DNA from: an uncultured Collinsella sp.
Lineage (GTDB): Bacteria; Actinomycetota; Coriobacteriia; Coriobacteriales; Coriobacteriaceae
Assembly (NCBI GenBank): GCA_902489775.1
Contig: CABUBH010000002.1
Location: 1-64,000 of the forward strand
Direction of reading: 5' to 3'
Length of the DNA stretch: 64,000 bases
In this document: piece by piece, positions 1 to 8,852 of the stretch
Layout of the letters: each line of letters begins with the position of its first letter
Numbering within the stretch: position 1 is the stretch's first letter
Made by a program: the position numbers and the translations under genes
The notes under the pieces: model-generated
What the model saw: the letters and a program-made list of their open reading frames with translations, nothing else
Databases searched by the model: none
Told to the model about the DNA's origin: nothing

Positions 1-392
1 CCCTTGGTGCCGGTGATGCCCACGATCTTGACGTCGTGGTCAGGACGGTCGTAGACCTCCGGCGGCAACAGGGCCATGGCCGTGCGAACACTATCAACAA
101 CCAGCATCGCAGCACCGCTCTCCTGCGCCAGCGGCTCCAGAGACTCGACCAGCGACTCCTCGCACACAAATGCGACGGCGCCCGCATCGAGCGCCATGCT
201 CAAAAACGCGGGCTTAAAGGCAGCACCTTTGCAAAAGAATACGTCACCTGCCGAGACCGCGCGCGAATCAAACGAGCAGCCGGTCACGGCACGCTCGTCA
301 ACCTGCTCCGATGCGCGCAGCTCGCCGCACACACCGAGAAGCTTGGCAAGCGTATCGACCGTGGTCACGGTCGCGGAATCCGAATGGTGCAT
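1..392 (-). CDS. murE: UDP-N-acetylmuramyl peptide ligase MurE, N-terminal part (cut by window edge)
   Basis: This is the first ~130 residues of a Mur ligase that adds the third amino acid to the cytoplasmic UDP-MurNAc-dipeptide during peptidoglycan synthesis. It shows the MurE-type N-terminal domain, with the FDSRAVSAGDVFFCKG segment that binds the uridine nucleotide, and it reaches the start of the ATP P-loop (IVGITGTKG) just at the edge of the window. The ATG at 390-392 is preceded by GAAAGGTG. The residue that decides meso-DAP versus lysine lies outside the window. Assignment as MurE rather than MurF rests on the DSR/GDVFF motif and is fairly firm. Confidence 0.85.
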   Translation of the reverse strand, partial: MHHSDSATVTTVDTLAKLLGVCGELRASEQVDERAVTGCSFDSRAVSAGDVFFCKGAAFKPAFLSMALDAGAVAFVCEESLVESLEPLAQESGAAMLVVDSVRTAMALLPPEVYDRPDHDVKIVGITGTK

Positions 393-454
393 CTTTCACC
401 TTTCTCAGCCATTTGGCAGGGACGGTTTTCATAGTAACTGAAACGTGCTCGCGC

Positions 455-479
455 AAAAACGGCTCCCGGAGGAGCCGTT
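455..479 (-). terminator. Rho-independent terminator after asnB
   Basis: A perfect 9-bp stem (458-466 with 471-479) closes a CGGA loop. On the minus strand it is followed by TTTTGCGC. It sits 26 bases after the asnB stop codon and separates asnB from murE. Confidence 0.8.
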
Positions 480-504
480 ACGCGCAGGCATTCGTAAGCC
501 GAGA

Positions 505-2385
505 CTAGGCAGCCTGAACAGAAGGCTGGCCCTCGTCGATAAAGAAGCGCTTGTACCACACTAGGAACACGAGCGGCGTATAGATCTTGCGCTGGAAATC
601 GCCCTTGCCCGCAAAGTGCAGATCGAGCAGGTGCATGAGCTCGTCGGTATTGAAGAACTCGCTTGCCCACGGCGCGGTGAAGTACTCCTTGACATAGTCG
701 TACCACTTTTGCTCGCGCAGCCAGTAGACAATCGGCACCGGGAAGCCCACCTTGGGACGGGTGGCCCACTCATCGGGCAGCGACTTGTTGGCAGCGTGGC
801 GGAGTACCTGTTTGTTGCCGTTCTCGTTGATGCGGTAGCGGTCGGGAATGTGCTCGGCGAACTCCATGACCTTGCGGTCCAGGAAGGGCACGCGCAGCTC
901 CAGTGAGTGTGCCATGCACATCTTGTCGGCCTTGAGCAGAATGTCGCCCGGGAGCCACATGTTCATGTCCAGGTACTGCTTCTTGACCAGCTCGGGCTGA
1001 CCCTTCACGCGCGCATAGATGGGAGCGGCAAGCTCGAAGGCGCCATCGCCGGTGTTGTACTCGGGCTTGAGCACGCCGTCGACCTCGCGCTCCGGCCATA
1101 CCAGAGCCTGTCCCAGGAACGACTTCTCGGGGATCTCGGCACCCTTGACCAGGAAGTTATGTCCCTTGAAGTACGGCATATGCAGCGCCAGGTTACCGAG
1201 CGCGCGACGGATGGGCAGCGGCACCATCTTTTTGTACTTGCGCACCGGAACCGTATCCTCGTAGTAGGCGTAGCCGCCAAAGAGTTCGTCGGCGCCTTCG
1301 CCCGAAAGCACGACGGTAACGTCCTTGCGGGCCATCTCGGCCAAGAACCACAGCGGCACGGAAGACAGGTTGGACTGCGGCTCGTCCATGTGATACTGGA
1401 TGTCCTCGAGCGCACCGAAGAACTCGTCGGCGGTAATCATCTTGCGAACGTTTTCGACGCCGAGCTTATCGGAAAGCTCCTTGGCGTAGTTGGTCTCGTT
1501 GAAGTTCTTGTAGTCAAAGCCCACCGAGAAGGTCTTGTCGGGCATGAGGCAAGCGGCGATGTAGCTAGAGTCGACGCCACCGGAGAGGAACGACGCGACC
1601 TTGACGTCGGCGATGCGATGGGCCTCGACGCTCTCGTGCACGACCTCGTCCAGCTCGTCGACGTACTCCTCGAACGGCTTCTCGACGGCAGAGTAATCGC
1701 AATCCCAGTAGCGCTCGATGTTCATCTTGCCGGTCGGGATATCGACGGTAAAGTAGTGCGCCGGCGGCAGCTTGTAGACACCCTCGAAGAAGGTCTCCTC
1801 GGTTGCCGAATACTGCAGCGTCATGTACGGACGCAGGGCCTTTTTGTTGACCGCCTTGTGGAAGTGCGGGTAGTCCAGGAAGCTCTTGATCTCGGAACCA
1901 AAGAGCACGCCCGAAGCGCCGTCGCCCGCATCGGCCATGGGATAGTAGTAAAGCGGCTTGATGCCAAAGATGTCACGGGCGCCAAAAAGCTTGTTCTTCT
2001 TTTTGTCCCAGATGACGAAGGCGTACATACCGCGCAGGCGATCGAGGACAGCCTCGCCCCACTCCTCGTAGCCGTGCAGGAGGCTCTCGGTGTCGGCGCC
2101 GCAATGGAACTTGTAGCCCTTGGCTTCGAGCTCGGAACGGAGTTCTTGGAAGTTGTAGATCTCACCGTTGAAGACAATGACGACGCTGCCGTCCTCATTG
2201 GCCATGGGCTGAGCGCCGGCCTCGGTCAGGTCGAGGATCGACAGGCGGCGGAAGCCCAGGGCAACGCGGCCGTCGATAAACTGACCGCCCATGTCGGGAC
2301 CGCGATGGACGATGCGGTCCATCATCTTGGTGAGCACCTCGGATTGGTTATCCGTCCCACCGACAAAACCGACAAAACCGCACAT
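505..2385 (-). CDS. asnB: Asparagine synthetase (glutamine-hydrolysing)
   Basis: The enzyme makes asparagine from aspartate, ATP and glutamine in the cytoplasm. The N-terminal class-II glutaminase domain starts with the catalytic Cys directly after Met (MCGFVGFVGG) and has the RRLSILDL and NGEIYNF blocks. The synthetase domain follows with the PP-loop SFLSGGVDSS near residue 265 and the SGEGADELFGGY motif. Length 626 aa is normal for the family. GAGGGGA precedes the ATG. It is transcribed alone, with a hairpin terminator downstream. No regulatory site was recognised. Confidence 0.93.
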   Translation of the reverse strand: MCGFVGFVGGTDNQSEVLTKMMDRIVHRGPDMGGQFIDGRVALGFRRLSILDLTEAGAQPMANEDGSVVIVFNGEIYNFQELRSELEAKGYKFHCGADTESLLHGYEEWGEAVLDRLRGMYAFVIWDKKKNKLFGARDIFGIKPLYYYPMADAGDGASGVLFGSEIKSFLDYPHFHKAVNKKALRPYMTLQYSATEETFFEGVYKLPPAHYFTVDIPTGKMNIERYWDCDYSAVEKPFEEYVDELDEVVHESVEAHRIADVKVASFLSGGVDSSYIAACLMPDKTFSVGFDYKNFNETNYAKELSDKLGVENVRKMITADEFFGALEDIQYHMDEPQSNLSSVPLWFLAEMARKDVTVVLSGEGADELFGGYAYYEDTVPVRKYKKMVPLPIRRALGNLALHMPYFKGHNFLVKGAEIPEKSFLGQALVWPEREVDGVLKPEYNTGDGAFELAAPIYARVKGQPELVKKQYLDMNMWLPGDILLKADKMCMAHSLELRVPFLDRKVMEFAEHIPDRYRINENGNKQVLRHAANKSLPDEWATRPKVGFPVPIVYWLREQKWYDYVKEYFTAPWASEFFNTDELMHLLDLHFAGKGDFQRKIYTPLVFLVWYKRFFIDEGQPSVQAA

Positions 2386-2572
2386 ATACTATCCCCTCTG
2401 CTGTTGCTGGGCATCAAATCGAATCAGTAGCTTTTGAGTATACCCGAGGGCGTAAAGAGGGGCGGAATGTTCAGGCAATCTCAACTGAATCAGCTCCGCT
2501 GCGACACGCGCGAGTTACCTTTAATGGATATGAGGTGAATGGGGCGATTGTTTTGCTATACTCTCTCCGCAC

Positions 2573-2648
2573 GGGCGATTGGCGCAACGGTTAGCGCAGG
2601 TGCTTTACACGCACAAGGCTGGGGGTTCGAATCCCTCATCGCCCACCA
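2573..2648 (+). tRNA. tRNA-Val (anticodon UAC)
   Basis: A complete 76-nt cloverleaf can be folded: 7-bp acceptor GGGCGAT/ATCGCCC, D-stem GCGC/GCGC, anticodon loop TTTACAC giving UAC, T-stem with loop TTCGAAT, and an encoded CCA. The first pair of the anticodon stem is a G-A mismatch. TATACT at 2557-2562 is a plausible -10 box; the -35 is weak. A strong terminator follows at once. The 3' end of this tRNA and its terminator are duplicated about 184 bases downstream. Confidence 0.93.
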
Positions 2649-2900
2649 TTGAATTGGAAACGGTCCTCGCAAGGGGACCGTTTTTGTTTGGGCCCAGCGC
2701 ATGGGATTCGAACCCGACAGGGTGCGAAGCTGAGGAAACGCGAAACGTTTTCCAGCGCAGCACGCGAGGGCCGCAGGCCCGAAGCGAAAGCGGGCGGCGT
2801 CAGCCGCACGCGACACCCCTCATCGCCCACCATTGAGTTGGAAACGGTCCTCGAAAGGGGACCGTTTTTGTTTGGGCCCATTTCATGGGATTCGAACCCG
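2633..2900 (+). repeat. 84-bp direct repeat of the tRNA-Val 3' end plus terminator
   Basis: Bases 2633-2716 and 2817-2900 are nearly identical and offset by exactly 184 bases. Each copy holds the last 16 bases of tRNA-Val including CCA, the terminator hairpin, and a tail containing GGGATTCGAACCC. That tail is the reverse complement of a T-arm consensus, but no full tRNA can be folded around it on either strand. The 100 bases between the copies are GC-rich and show no gene. Such a partial tRNA duplication resembles an integration or recombination scar. Confidence 0.75.
2656..2690 (+). terminator. Terminator of tRNA-Val
   Basis: A 9-bp stem, AAACGGTCC (2658-2666) with GGACCGTTT (2675-2683), merges into TTTTTG. 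A near-identical second copy of this hairpin lies at about 2842-2867. Confidence 0.85.
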
Positions 2901-2943
2901 CCAGCACGTCTGTCACAAAGGCCGTGGCCAAATAATGGCAAAA

Positions 2944-3122
2944 ATGAGTACTGCTACTTTGCTTGCAACATATAAAAAGATAGCGTTTGCGTAAGTTACG
3001 CAACATATGTCCATTATAAGGACTAACAGTTAGATCACAATCGTGCATTCATCGCCATTTCGACTTGCTATCTGGCCTTATTAGTCCAAAATTGCTGCTA
3101 CCAAATCGGTAGCAGTACTCAT
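2944..3122. repeat. Inverted repeat in a 350-bp non-coding stretch
   Basis: Bases 2944-2957 (ATGAGTACTGCTAC) are perfectly complementary to 3109-3122. A local hairpin, CTGCTACC/GGTAGCAG with an AAATC loop (3095-3115), uses the same 3' strand, so the two foldings exclude each other. CCTTAG/CTAAGG (about 3155-3171) is a further small hairpin nearer to argD. No open reading frame with a ribosome site was seen in 2904-3257. Confidence 0.55.
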
Positions 3123-3257
3123 ATTTAATGTTTTTTGACCAGCGGGTCTCCCTGCCTTAGCAAATCTAAGGCAAAACGGGCTCCAGACCGCTGAATCATG
3201 CCACATAGGGCACGCTCGCAGTCCGGAACCCGGTCCAAATTGAGTTATTGCGCCGCG

Positions 3258-4541
3258 TTAGACCAAGACACCCGACAGGATCTCGATCAGACTGTCCACG
3301 TCGGCTTCCTCGCAGACGAGCGGCGGCAAGAAACGCAGCGTATGAGCACCCGTAGCGTTAATCACGGCACCGGCGGCCAGCGCGCGGGCAACAATATCAT
3401 GCGCGTCGCCCGCGGCATCATCCAAATCGCAGCCGAGCATCAGGCCACGGCCACGCACCTCTACCACATGCGGAAGTTTAGCCAGCGCCTGCTCCATATA
3501 GGCACCCACCTTGGCAGCATGGTCGGCATAATCGCCGCGCACGAGCGCGGAGAGCGTCGCGGCGCACGCCGCAATGGCCAGGCAGCTGCCGCCAAAGGTC
3601 GAGCCGTGGTCGCCCGGCTTAAACACGTCGGCGATCTCCTTTTTTGCCACCACGGCGCCCATGGGCACGCCATCGGCAATGCCCTTGGCAAGACTCATGA
3701 TGTCGGGACCCACGCCATAGGTCTGGAACGCAAACGGCTTGCCGGAGCGGAAGATTCCGCACTGGACCTCGTCGGCGATCAGCACGGCGCCCACCTCGTG
3801 CGCCAGGTCGCGCGCCGCCGCCATAAACTCCTCGGTCATGGGGTGCACGCCGCTCTCGCCCTGGATCGGCTCGAGCATGACAGCGCAAATCTCGCTTCCC
3901 AACTGCTTAAAGATCGCACGCAACTCGTCGACGTCGTTGGGCGTGCAGGCCACAAAGCCGCCCGGCAGCGGACGGAAGCTGTCCTGCAGCCAATCCTGCA
4001 TGGTAGCGGCAATGGTCTCGAGCGTACGGCCGTGGAAGCCGCCGCGCATGCACACGATGGTGTTGCCGCCGTTACCGGCACGCTTGGCATACAAGCGTGC
4101 GAGCTTCATCGAGCCCTCGTTAGCCTCGGCGCCGGAGTTGGCAAAGAACGTCTCCCACACCTGCTCATCCGCAGCCGGGGCACCGAGCGCGGCGGCTGTG
4201 GTCTCATCACCAGCGGCAATGGCGTCGGCAAGCACGCGCGCACCATCCACGTCGTCGTTAGCGAGCTTGGACAGCAGCGCCGCGACCTGGCCGCGCTGCT
4301 CAATGTAGAAGTAATTGGAGACATGCATGAGCTTTTTGGTCTGCACCTCGAGCGCCGAGAGCACAGCAGGGTTACCGTGACCTAGGCTGCACACGCCAAT
4401 ACCAGCAAGAAAGTCGAGGTACTCACGGCCATCGTCGCCAGTGAGCTTCATACCGTGACCCTCGACAAACTCGACCGGAGAGCGGCCAAAGGTATGCATA
4501 ACGTAATGGGATTCGAGCGATTGCTGAGCTGCAAGTGACAT
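3258..4541 (-). CDS. argD: Acetylornithine aminotransferase
   Basis: This PLP-dependent class-III aminotransferase converts N-acetylglutamate semialdehyde to N-acetylornithine in arginine synthesis. Visible are the glycine-rich cofactor site (NSGAEANEGSMKLAR), the Asp of the PLP pocket in LIADEVQCG, and the lysine-bearing block SLAKGIADGVPMGA. Length 427 aa is at the upper end for ArgD. GAAAGGC precedes the ATG. It is the last gene of argC-argJ-argB-argD; context argues for ArgD rather than another ornithine or GABA aminotransferase. Confidence 0.9.
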   Translation of the reverse strand: MSLAAQQSLESHYVMHTFGRSPVEFVEGHGMKLTGDDGREYLDFLAGIGVCSLGHGNPAVLSALEVQTKKLMHVSNYFYIEQRGQVAALLSKLANDDVDGARVLADAIAAGDETTAAALGAPAADEQVWETFFANSGAEANEGSMKLARLYAKRAGNGGNTIVCMRGGFHGRTLETIAATMQDWLQDSFRPLPGGFVACTPNDVDELRAIFKQLGSEICAVMLEPIQGESGVHPMTEEFMAAARDLAHEVGAVLIADEVQCGIFRSGKPFAFQTYGVGPDIMSLAKGIADGVPMGAVVAKKEIADVFKPGDHGSTFGGSCLAIAACAATLSALVRGDYADHAAKVGAYMEQALAKLPHVVEVRGRGLMLGCDLDDAAGDAHDIVARALAAGAVINATGAHTLRFLPPLVCEEADVDSLIEILSGVLV

Positions 4542-4609
4542 GGGATGCCTTTCGTTGAGCGCCGGACGGCGCGAGCTATGGGTGAAGAAATGCGATAACC
4601 GCGGACTGG

Positions 4610-5590
4610 CTAAACGGTCTGGAGCTTCTCGACCTCGTCGAGGTTCTCGGCCAGGCGCGCCGCAAAAGTCGAAAGCGGGTGCGGGTGCGTATCGAACTCG
4701 TAGGCCGTCTCGGTGGAATGGATCACGGTACCGACGCCGGCATCGGTCAGTAGCTCCAGCAACAGTGAATGTGGCGTGGTGCCGTTGATGATATGGGCGC
4801 GGAACACGCCAGCGGTAAGGGCATCGACGGCAGCGCGCAGCTTGGGAATCATGCCCTTATCGACCTCGCCGCCGTAGAGCATCTCGTTGACCTCGTCGAG
4901 TGTCAGGTTGGAGATAAGCGAGTCCTTATCGCTAAAGTCCTTGTACAGGCCGTCGACGTCGGTCAAGAAGATCGCCTTGTGCGCATGGAGCGCCGCCGCA
5001 ACGGCACCGGCGGCGGTATCGGCGTTGATGTTGAAGAAGCCGCCGTCCTCCCCCGCCGCAACCGTGGCGATCACGGGAATGTACTCGCTGTCGAGCAAGC
5101 GCTCGATATAGTCGGTGTTGACGTGCGTGACTTTACCCACGCGACCGAGCTCGGGGTCGAGCGGCTCGGCGATAAGCGTCCCGGCATCGCTGCCGGACAC
5201 GCCCACGGCTAGGTTGCCGTGGTGGTTGAGCGCCGCGACCAGCTCCTGGTTGACCTTGCCACCCAACACCTCGCGCACGATATCCATGGTCTCCGGCGTG
5301 GTCACACGCTGGCCGTTCTTAAACTCGACGGGAATATCGTAGTGGCTGAGCGCCTCGTTGATAGCCTTGCCACCGCCATGCACGATGACGGGGCGCATGC
5401 CGATAATCTTGAGCAGGACGATATCGCTCATCACATCGCGACGTAGCTGCTCGTCGACCATGGCGGCGCCACCGTATTTGATAACGACCGTCTTGCCGGT
5501 CAGGTTTTTAATCCACGGCAGCGCCTCGAACAGCAGCTGCGCGGTAACTTCGTTGGATTCGCTCGAGCGACAATCACGTGCGAATTTCAT
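4610..5590 (-). CDS. argB: Acetylglutamate kinase
   Basis: It phosphorylates N-acetylglutamate, the second step of arginine synthesis. The amino-acid-kinase fold is clear: KTVVIKYGGAAM near the N-terminus, IVHGGGKAIN, and the FLTDVDGLY nucleotide segment. The start was placed at the ATG at 5588-5590 (MKFARDCRSS), preceded by GACGAGG. A longer frame up to 5662 exists but its extra residues are basic and unlike the family. The product is 326 aa. It lies between argJ and argD in one operon. Arginine feedback inhibition is likely in this family but cannot be proven here. Confidence 0.92.
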   Translation of the reverse strand: MKFARDCRSSESNEVTAQLLFEALPWIKNLTGKTVVIKYGGAAMVDEQLRRDVMSDIVLLKIIGMRPVIVHGGGKAINEALSHYDIPVEFKNGQRVTTPETMDIVREVLGGKVNQELVAALNHHGNLAVGVSGSDAGTLIAEPLDPELGRVGKVTHVNTDYIERLLDSEYIPVIATVAAGEDGGFFNINADTAAGAVAAALHAHKAIFLTDVDGLYKDFSDKDSLISNLTLDEVNEMLYGGEVDKGMIPKLRAAVDALTAGVFRAHIINGTTPHSLLLELLTDAGVGTVIHSTETAYEFDTHPHPLSTFAARLAENLDEVEKLQTV

Positions 5591-5671
5591 AGTCTGCCTC
5601 GTCTTTCGTGTAGCTATCGCGCCGCGCCTCGTTGCCCGCGATTGCAGCGGGACGCGCGGCACATCCAGAGT

Positions 5672-6937
5672 CTAGGAACGGTAGTCGCCGTTGATGGAAA
5701 TGTACTCGTGCGTAAGGTCGCAGGTCCAGACGGTGGTGGCCGCGTCGCCCGCGCCCAGGTCGGCCGAAATCACGATCTCGGGCGCTTCAAAGCGACGCAG
5801 GGCCTCATCCTCGTCAAAGGGAACGGTCAGGCCGTCGCGGCAGACGGGCATGCCCATCATGTCGATGGACACATCTTCCTGATTAAACTTCACGCCGCAC
5901 TTGCCCAGCGCCATGGCAACGCGGCCCCAGTTGCAGTCATGACCGGCGATGCAGGTCTTGACGAGCGGCGAGTTGGCGACGGCGCGGGCGGCAATATCCG
6001 CCTCTTCGTCGTTGAGAGCGCCGGCGACATTGACCGTCACGAGCTTGGATGCGCCTTCGCCATCGGCGGCGATGTTGCGCGCCAGGCTCTCGCATACCTC
6101 ATGCACGGCAAAGGCCAGCTCGTCGAAGGCATCGGTGCCCTCGACAATGGACTCGGCATCCGCGGCAGCACCAGAGGCAAGCATGATGCAGGTATCGTTC
6201 GTCGAAGTGTCAGAATCGACCGTCACCTTGTTGAAGGTCTGTTTGACGGTCGAAAGCAGCAGGGCGTGGAGCGCCGCAGGCTCGACGGGAGCATCGGTCG
6301 TGATGACCGCGATCATGGTGGCCATGTTGGGCATGATCATGCCCGAACCCTTGCACATGCCGCCCACCGTATAGACATTGCCCGCATGGCCCTCGGCATC
6401 ACTGACGTAGGACACGGCGTACTCCTTGGAATGCGTATCGGTCGTCATGATGGCGCGGGCGGCATCGGCGCCGCCATGGGCGGAGAGTGCCTCATAGGCA
6501 GCAGGAATGGCGGTCTCGAACGTGTCGATCGGCAGAATCTGGCCAATCACGCCCGTGGAGGCGACCAGGATCTGTTGGGGCTCGCAGCCGATGACCTGCG
6601 AGGCAATGTTGCAGGTCTCGCGCGCGCAGACAAGGCCGGTCTCACCCGTTGCCGCGTTGGCGTTACCGGAGTTGACCGAAACGCCGGCGATGATACCGTA
6701 GCCCTTGTCAGCACCGCCCAGGTTGGCACGGCTCACCTGCACGGGCGCCGCGCAAAAGCGGTTGGTGGTAAATACACCGGCACCGGGACAAGGCTTGTCG
6801 GGCACGACGAGCGCATAATCCAGGCGCTCGGGATTCTTGCGAAATCCGGCATGGATGCCAGCGGCCTTAAAACCAGCCGCCGCCGTAACGCCACCCTCGA
6901 CCGCGCGAATCTTGATATCGAACTGCTCAGCATTCAT
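5672..6937 (-). CDS. argJ: Bifunctional glutamate N-acetyltransferase / ornithine acetyltransferase
   Basis: ArgJ recycles the acetyl group from acetylornithine to glutamate, and in bifunctional forms also uses acetyl-CoA. The self-cleavage region is visible as KGSGMIMPNMATMI, where the Thr of ATM becomes the N-terminal nucleophile of the beta chain. The C-terminal ISINGDYRS fits the family. Length is 421 aa. AAGGAG lies 11 bases before the ATG. It sits between argC and argB, so the pathway is of the cyclic type. Confidence 0.92.
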   Translation of the reverse strand: MNAEQFDIKIRAVEGGVTAAAGFKAAGIHAGFRKNPERLDYALVVPDKPCPGAGVFTTNRFCAAPVQVSRANLGGADKGYGIIAGVSVNSGNANAATGETGLVCARETCNIASQVIGCEPQQILVASTGVIGQILPIDTFETAIPAAYEALSAHGGADAARAIMTTDTHSKEYAVSYVSDAEGHAGNVYTVGGMCKGSGMIMPNMATMIAVITTDAPVEPAALHALLLSTVKQTFNKVTVDSDTSTNDTCIMLASGAAADAESIVEGTDAFDELAFAVHEVCESLARNIAADGEGASKLVTVNVAGALNDEEADIAARAVANSPLVKTCIAGHDCNWGRVAMALGKCGVKFNQEDVSIDMMGMPVCRDGLTVPFDEDEALRRFEAPEIVISADLGAGDAATTVWTCDLTHEYISINGDYRS

Positions 6938-7071
6938 CGTCTTTACGACTCCTTATATCAAACAAAAAACGGGCATCGCTTGGTGCGCCATGCCGATCGC
7001 AATCATGAGACCAGCTTAGAAGTGGCGCCCCACTCGATGCCCGACTACCTAATCGCTAACAATCGAATGTG

Positions 7072-8142
7072 CTACACCGGGCACGCCACTGTGGGCAAGC
7101 CTCGTCGCTCGTCAAATCCAAAGACGATGTTGGCGCACTGGACCGCCTGACCCGCAGCGCCCTTGCACAGATTGTCGATGGCGCCCGTCGCCACCAGCAC
7201 GCCCGCGCGCTTGTTGAGCGCAAGGCCGATCTGGGCGGCGTTGGTGCCGACGACCGAAGCCGTCTTGGGCTGCTGGCCAGCGTCGAGCACGCGCACGAAG
7301 GTGCGGCCGGCGTAGAACTGCTTGTAATGGTCGACGACGGCCTCAACCGTCAGGCTGTCGATAGCCTGCGGCGCAAGCGACATCGTCACTGTGGAAAGCA
7401 GGCCGCGCTTAAGCGGTGCCAGATGCGGGGTAAAGACAACGCGATCGGCCAGGCCCAAGATTTGCTCAATCTCGGGCGTGTGGCGATGTTTGCCCACGCC
7501 ATAGGCCTCTAGGTTCTCGTCGGCGCTGCAAAAATGGGTACGGGCGTTGCAAGACTTACCGGCACCCGTCACACCGCTGATGGCGTCGACGATCACAGGG
7601 CCGCTCTGGGCAATCCAGCCGGCGCGCACGGCGGGCGCGGCGGCAAGGCTCGTTGCGGTGGGATAGCAGCCGGCACAGGCGACCAGTACGGCCTTGCCGT
7701 CGGCGTGGTCGGATGCAGCGGTCTCCAAATCCTGGCAGAACAGCTCGGGCAGACCAAAGGCGCGGGTCTTGAGCAGCTCGGGGCTCGTGTGCTCGGCGGC
7801 ATACCAAGCCTCAAACACGGCTGGATCGCTCAGACGGTAATCGGCCGAAAGATCAAAGCAGGACACGCCCGCGGCGAGCAGTGCGGGCACCTGCGCCATG
7901 GCGGCCGTGTGCGGCACGGCCAAAAAGACGGCGTCACAGTTCTTGAGCTCGGGAGCGTCATGCGTCGTGAAGGCAAGGTCACTCACACCGGCAAAGCTCG
8001 GGTAGACCGCAGACAGCGGCTGGCCGGCATCGGCGTTGGACGTAATGGCAACAAGTTCAAACTCGGGATGGCCGAGGACGAGGCGAATGAGCTCGGCACC
8101 GGCATATCCAGCCGCACCGACAATTCCAACCTTTAAAGACAT
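7072..8142 (-). CDS. argC: N-acetyl-gamma-glutamyl-phosphate reductase
   Basis: This is the NADPH-dependent third step of arginine synthesis. The Rossmann motif GIVGAAGYAGAEL opens the protein, and the catalytic Cys is in CAGCYPTATSLA. Length 356 aa is usual. It is the first gene of the argCJBD operon, 134 bases upstream of argJ. The ARG boxes and a promoter lie just upstream, so the whole operon is probably repressed by ArgR with arginine. Confidence 0.93.
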   Translation of the reverse strand: MSLKVGIVGAAGYAGAELIRLVLGHPEFELVAITSNADAGQPLSAVYPSFAGVSDLAFTTHDAPELKNCDAVFLAVPHTAAMAQVPALLAAGVSCFDLSADYRLSDPAVFEAWYAAEHTSPELLKTRAFGLPELFCQDLETAASDHADGKAVLVACAGCYPTATSLAAAPAVRAGWIAQSGPVIVDAISGVTGAGKSCNARTHFCSADENLEAYGVGKHRHTPEIEQILGLADRVVFTPHLAPLKRGLLSTVTMSLAPQAIDSLTVEAVVDHYKQFYAGRTFVRVLDAGQQPKTASVVGTNAAQIGLALNKRAGVLVATGAIDNLCKGAAGQAVQCANIVFGFDERRGLPTVACPV

Positions 8143-8213
8143 ATCAGACTCCTTGTCTGCAGTTATGCACCGATGCGCATCCCGCAGCCGTCGTTATGAA
8201 GTGGGTTGAAACT

Positions 8214-8262
8214 TTATCACCAAAAGATGCATATATACGCAAATCTTTTGCATATTCATGCA
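8214..8262 (-). promoter_or_regulatory. argC promoter with two ARG boxes (ArgR operator)
   Basis: Two ARG-box-like palindromes, TGCATATATACGCA (8228-8241) and TGCATATTCATGCA (8249-8262), lie 21 bases apart centre to centre, which is the spacing expected for a hexameric ArgR. On the minus strand TTGCGT (8242-8237) and TGATAA (8219-8214) are 17 bases apart and could be -35 and -10. The -35 is inside the first box, so bound repressor would block polymerase. Confidence 0.75.
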
Positions 8263-8301
8263 TTGAAACATTCCCGACACATTCGCTCAAAGAAATTGAC
8301 A

Positions 8302-8365
8302 GATAAAAGCAGGCCCCCACATTGCCCGGCGCGTCTTACGGCGCTGTTGCAATGTGGGGGCCCGC
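8302..8365 (-). terminator. Strong terminator after the first PPOX gene
   Basis: Bases 8309-8325 pair with 8349-8365 over 17 positions with one mismatch (stem rich in G and C), and the minus strand continues TTTTATCTG. It lies between the PPOX gene and the arg operator. Confidence 0.8.
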
Positions 8366-8409
8366 TATATGCGAGTATTTGAATTGTTGAGGTTGGTTGG
8401 GAAACTCGT

Positions 8410-8820
8410 TTAGAGCTCGACCGGCACCCATTCGTCATGGTTGCAGATAAAGGCCTCGGGGTCCTCCACGCTAAAGAAGACGAGGGTGGGGTCACCCGCG
8501 CCGTCGTAGTGCTCGCCCAGACGCTCCAGATGTTTCCACCCGGCCTCACGCATTTCGTCCGAAGCCTGGTCATCCAAGCCGGCACGCCCGCGCAAGATGA
8601 GCCAGCCATGACCCGGCCACCAGCTCGTTGCCTCAAAGTGCTGATTTTGCAGCAGCTCCTGCCACACGTCTTTGGTGCGCGCCGTCACAAACCACAACTT
8701 ACCGTCCTGAATCTGAGTAAACGAAAACGGACGCACATGCGGCTGCCCGTCAACGCTTGTCGCCAAATACCACGCCGGCACCGACGTCAGATACTCCAGC
8801 ACCGTATTCAATCCGTTCAT
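8410..8820 (-). CDS. Pyridoxamine 5'-phosphate oxidase-family (FMN-binding split barrel) protein
   Basis: A 136-aa protein of the PPOX-like split-barrel family. The N-terminal VPAWYLATSVDGQPHVRPF block followed by DGKLWFVTA is typical of small FMN- or F420-binding members, and a conserved Trp-rich region follows. The true substrate is unknown. The ATG at 8818-8820 was chosen because AGGAGG stands just before it; a GTG further up would include that site. A paralogue (8987-9433) lies upstream, separated by a long inverted repeat. It is not the vitamin B6 enzyme PdxH, which is longer. Confidence 0.8.
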   Translation of the reverse strand: MNGLNTVLEYLTSVPAWYLATSVDGQPHVRPFSFTQIQDGKLWFVTARTKDVWQELLQNQHFEATSWWPGHGWLILRGRAGLDDQASDEMREAGWKHLERLGEHYDGAGDPTLVFFSVEDPEAFICNHDEWVPVEL

Positions 8821-8852
8821 GCATCCTCCTGCCACCGGTCTTTTTGGGTCAG

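Noticed and set aside
2698..2903. A second and third tRNA on the minus strand, because GGGTTCGAATCCC appears twice
   Set aside because: Only the T-arm-like motif is present; no acceptor stem, D-arm or anticodon arm can be folded around it.
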